64,000 nt of DNA from an uncultured Paracoccaceae bacterium (GTDB taxonomy: Bacteria > Pseudomonadota > Alphaproteobacteria > Rhodobacterales > Rhodobacteraceae): positions 1 through 64,000 of the forward strand of contig CALFSV010000064.1 in the NCBI GenBank assembly GCA_937916485.1, in the 5' to 3' direction. The translations under genes and the position numbers were made by a program. Position 1 is the stretch's first letter, and each line of letters begins with the position of its first letter. Below the pieces are notes generated by a model. The model saw nothing but the letters and a program-made list of their open reading frames with translations, had not been told where the DNA came from and did no database searches. Positions 63,337 to 64,000 of the stretch are shown piece by piece.

Positions 63337-64000
63337 ATGGGACCCTTCCCGCATGATGCCCCCAAAGCCACCATCAGCCTGGAAAACCCGGCCGGGACAG
63401 ATGGGTTTGAGTTCGTCGAATTTGCCCATCCCGAGCCTGAGACCCTTCGCACCCTCTTTGACCGCATGGGTTACGCCCGCGTCGCAACTCACAAGACCAA
63501 GGATATCGAGCTTTGGCAGCAGGGTGACATCACCTACGTCATCAACAACGAACCCGGCAGCCACGCCCGCAGCTTTGTCGACGAACATGGGCCCTGCGCC
63601 GCCTCGATGGGGTGGCGGGTTGTCGATGCGGACAAGGCGCTTGCCCACGCGCTCAGCAAGGGGGCGGAGGAATATACCGGTCCGGGCAAGATGATGGACG
63701 TTCCGGCCATTGTCGGGATCGGGGGCAGCCTGATCTACCTTGTGGACCAATACTACGATACCAGCCCCTACAACGCGGAATTCGACTGGTCCAGCGATGC
63801 CCACCCCGAGGGCGTCGGCTTTTATTACCTCGATCACCTCACCCACAATGTCCACAAGGGCAACATGGATGTCTGGTTCCGCTTCTATGCCGATATCTTC
63901 AACTTTCGCGAAATCCGCTTTTTTGACATCGAAGGCAAATTCACGGGCCTTTTGTCCCGTGCCCTGACGTCGCCATGCGGTCGCATCCGCATTCCGATCA
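63337..64000 (+). CDS. hppD: 4-Hydroxyphenylpyruvate dioxygenase (3' end outside window)
   Basis: The first 221 residues of an Fe(II) dioxygenase that turns 4-hydroxyphenylpyruvate into homogentisate in tyrosine breakdown. Two vicinal-oxygen-chelate modules are visible: GFEFVEFAHPEPETLRTLF, and YLDHLTHNVHKGNMDVWFRFY, whose HLTHNV holds the first iron-binding His. The FFDIEGKFTGLLSRALTSP loop is typical of the family. AGGAG precedes the ATG by 6 bases. It diverges from an Lrp/AsnC regulator. Later tyrosine-pathway genes would be expected just past the window. Confidence 0.95.
   Translation, partial: MGPFPHDAPKATISLENPAGTDGFEFVEFAHPEPETLRTLFDRMGYARVATHKTKDIELWQQGDITYVINNEPGSHARSFVDEHGPCAASMGWRVVDADKALAHALSKGAEEYTGPGKMMDVPAIVGIGGSLIYLVDQYYDTSPYNAEFDWSSDAHPEGVGFYYLDHLTHNVHKGNMDVWFRFYADIFNFREIRFFDIEGKFTGLLSRALTSPCGRIRIPI

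Overview
The window looks like chromosomal DNA of an alphaproteobacterium, most likely Rhodobacterales (roseobacter / Rhodobacter relatives). The signs are GC-rich codons in almost every gene, frequent ATGA/GTGA gene overlaps, small proteins typical of that order (DUF2842, DUF6524-like), the HutF branch of histidine degradation, a tandem glycine riboswitch before gcvTHP, and GC-rich intergenic palindromes of a kind I associate with these genomes. No rRNA, tRNA, CRISPR array, insertion sequence or prophage was recognised. This placement is inferred from reading the sequence, not from a database search.

Layout. 1-12.6 kb is housekeeping: purA, a GyrI-like effector-binding protein beside an AraC helix-turn-helix remnant, a very acidic 879-residue protein, thiamine pyrophosphokinase preceded by a 17-codon ORF, an EamA exporter, a GST plus sdaA pair next to a GST remnant, rpiA and glutathione reductase. 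12.6-20.2 kb holds hflK-hflC-yjeT, a DUF2182/DUF1326 membrane/Cys-motif pair, and a fused 5-oxoprolinase-type enzyme. 20.2-24.3 kb is a sitABCD-type manganese (or other metal) ABC transporter behind two Fur-family boxes. 24.4-28.8 kb is a pqiA-pqiA-pqiB-pqiC lipid-transport operon with a split PqiA and an extended PqiB.

28.9-33.7 kb is a sugar/sugar-acid catabolic locus (two SDR dehydrogenases, a lactonase-type amidohydrolase, an UxaA-family dehydratase, a GntR regulator) resembling non-phosphorylating L-fucose-type pathways. 33.8-41.3 kb is the histidine utilisation cluster: hutC-hutF diverging from hutI-hutH-hutG-hutU across a clear operator. hutG carries an in-frame TAA in an otherwise intact reading frame. 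A FAH-family hydrolase follows. 42.1-46.5 kb is a signalling module: a LuxR-type response regulator divergent from an exported Moco-domain-like protein and a hybrid histidine kinase.

47.0-49.3 kb encodes two glycosyltransferases around a small unknown protein; the first probably has a frameshifted end. 49.4-55.2 kb is a glycine-riboswitch-controlled gcvT-gcvH-gcvP operon, with a FAH-family gene translationally coupled to gcvP. The rest holds a DegP-type protease, a lipoprotein, a 2Fe-2S ferredoxin, an FG-GAP-like protein, cobS/cobT, a KefB-type antiporter, and an Lrp/AsnC regulator divergent from 4-hydroxyphenylpyruvate dioxygenase, which runs off the end. Amino-acid catabolism (serine, glycine, histidine, tyrosine) is a recurrent theme.

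I did not find an obviously new defence or biosynthetic system. The most unusual items are the hutG nonsense codon, the FAH gene inside the glycine operon, the twin operator boxes at sit, the sugar-acid locus, the acidic protein, the coupled 17-codon ORF and the two perfect palindromes between gcvH and gcvP.
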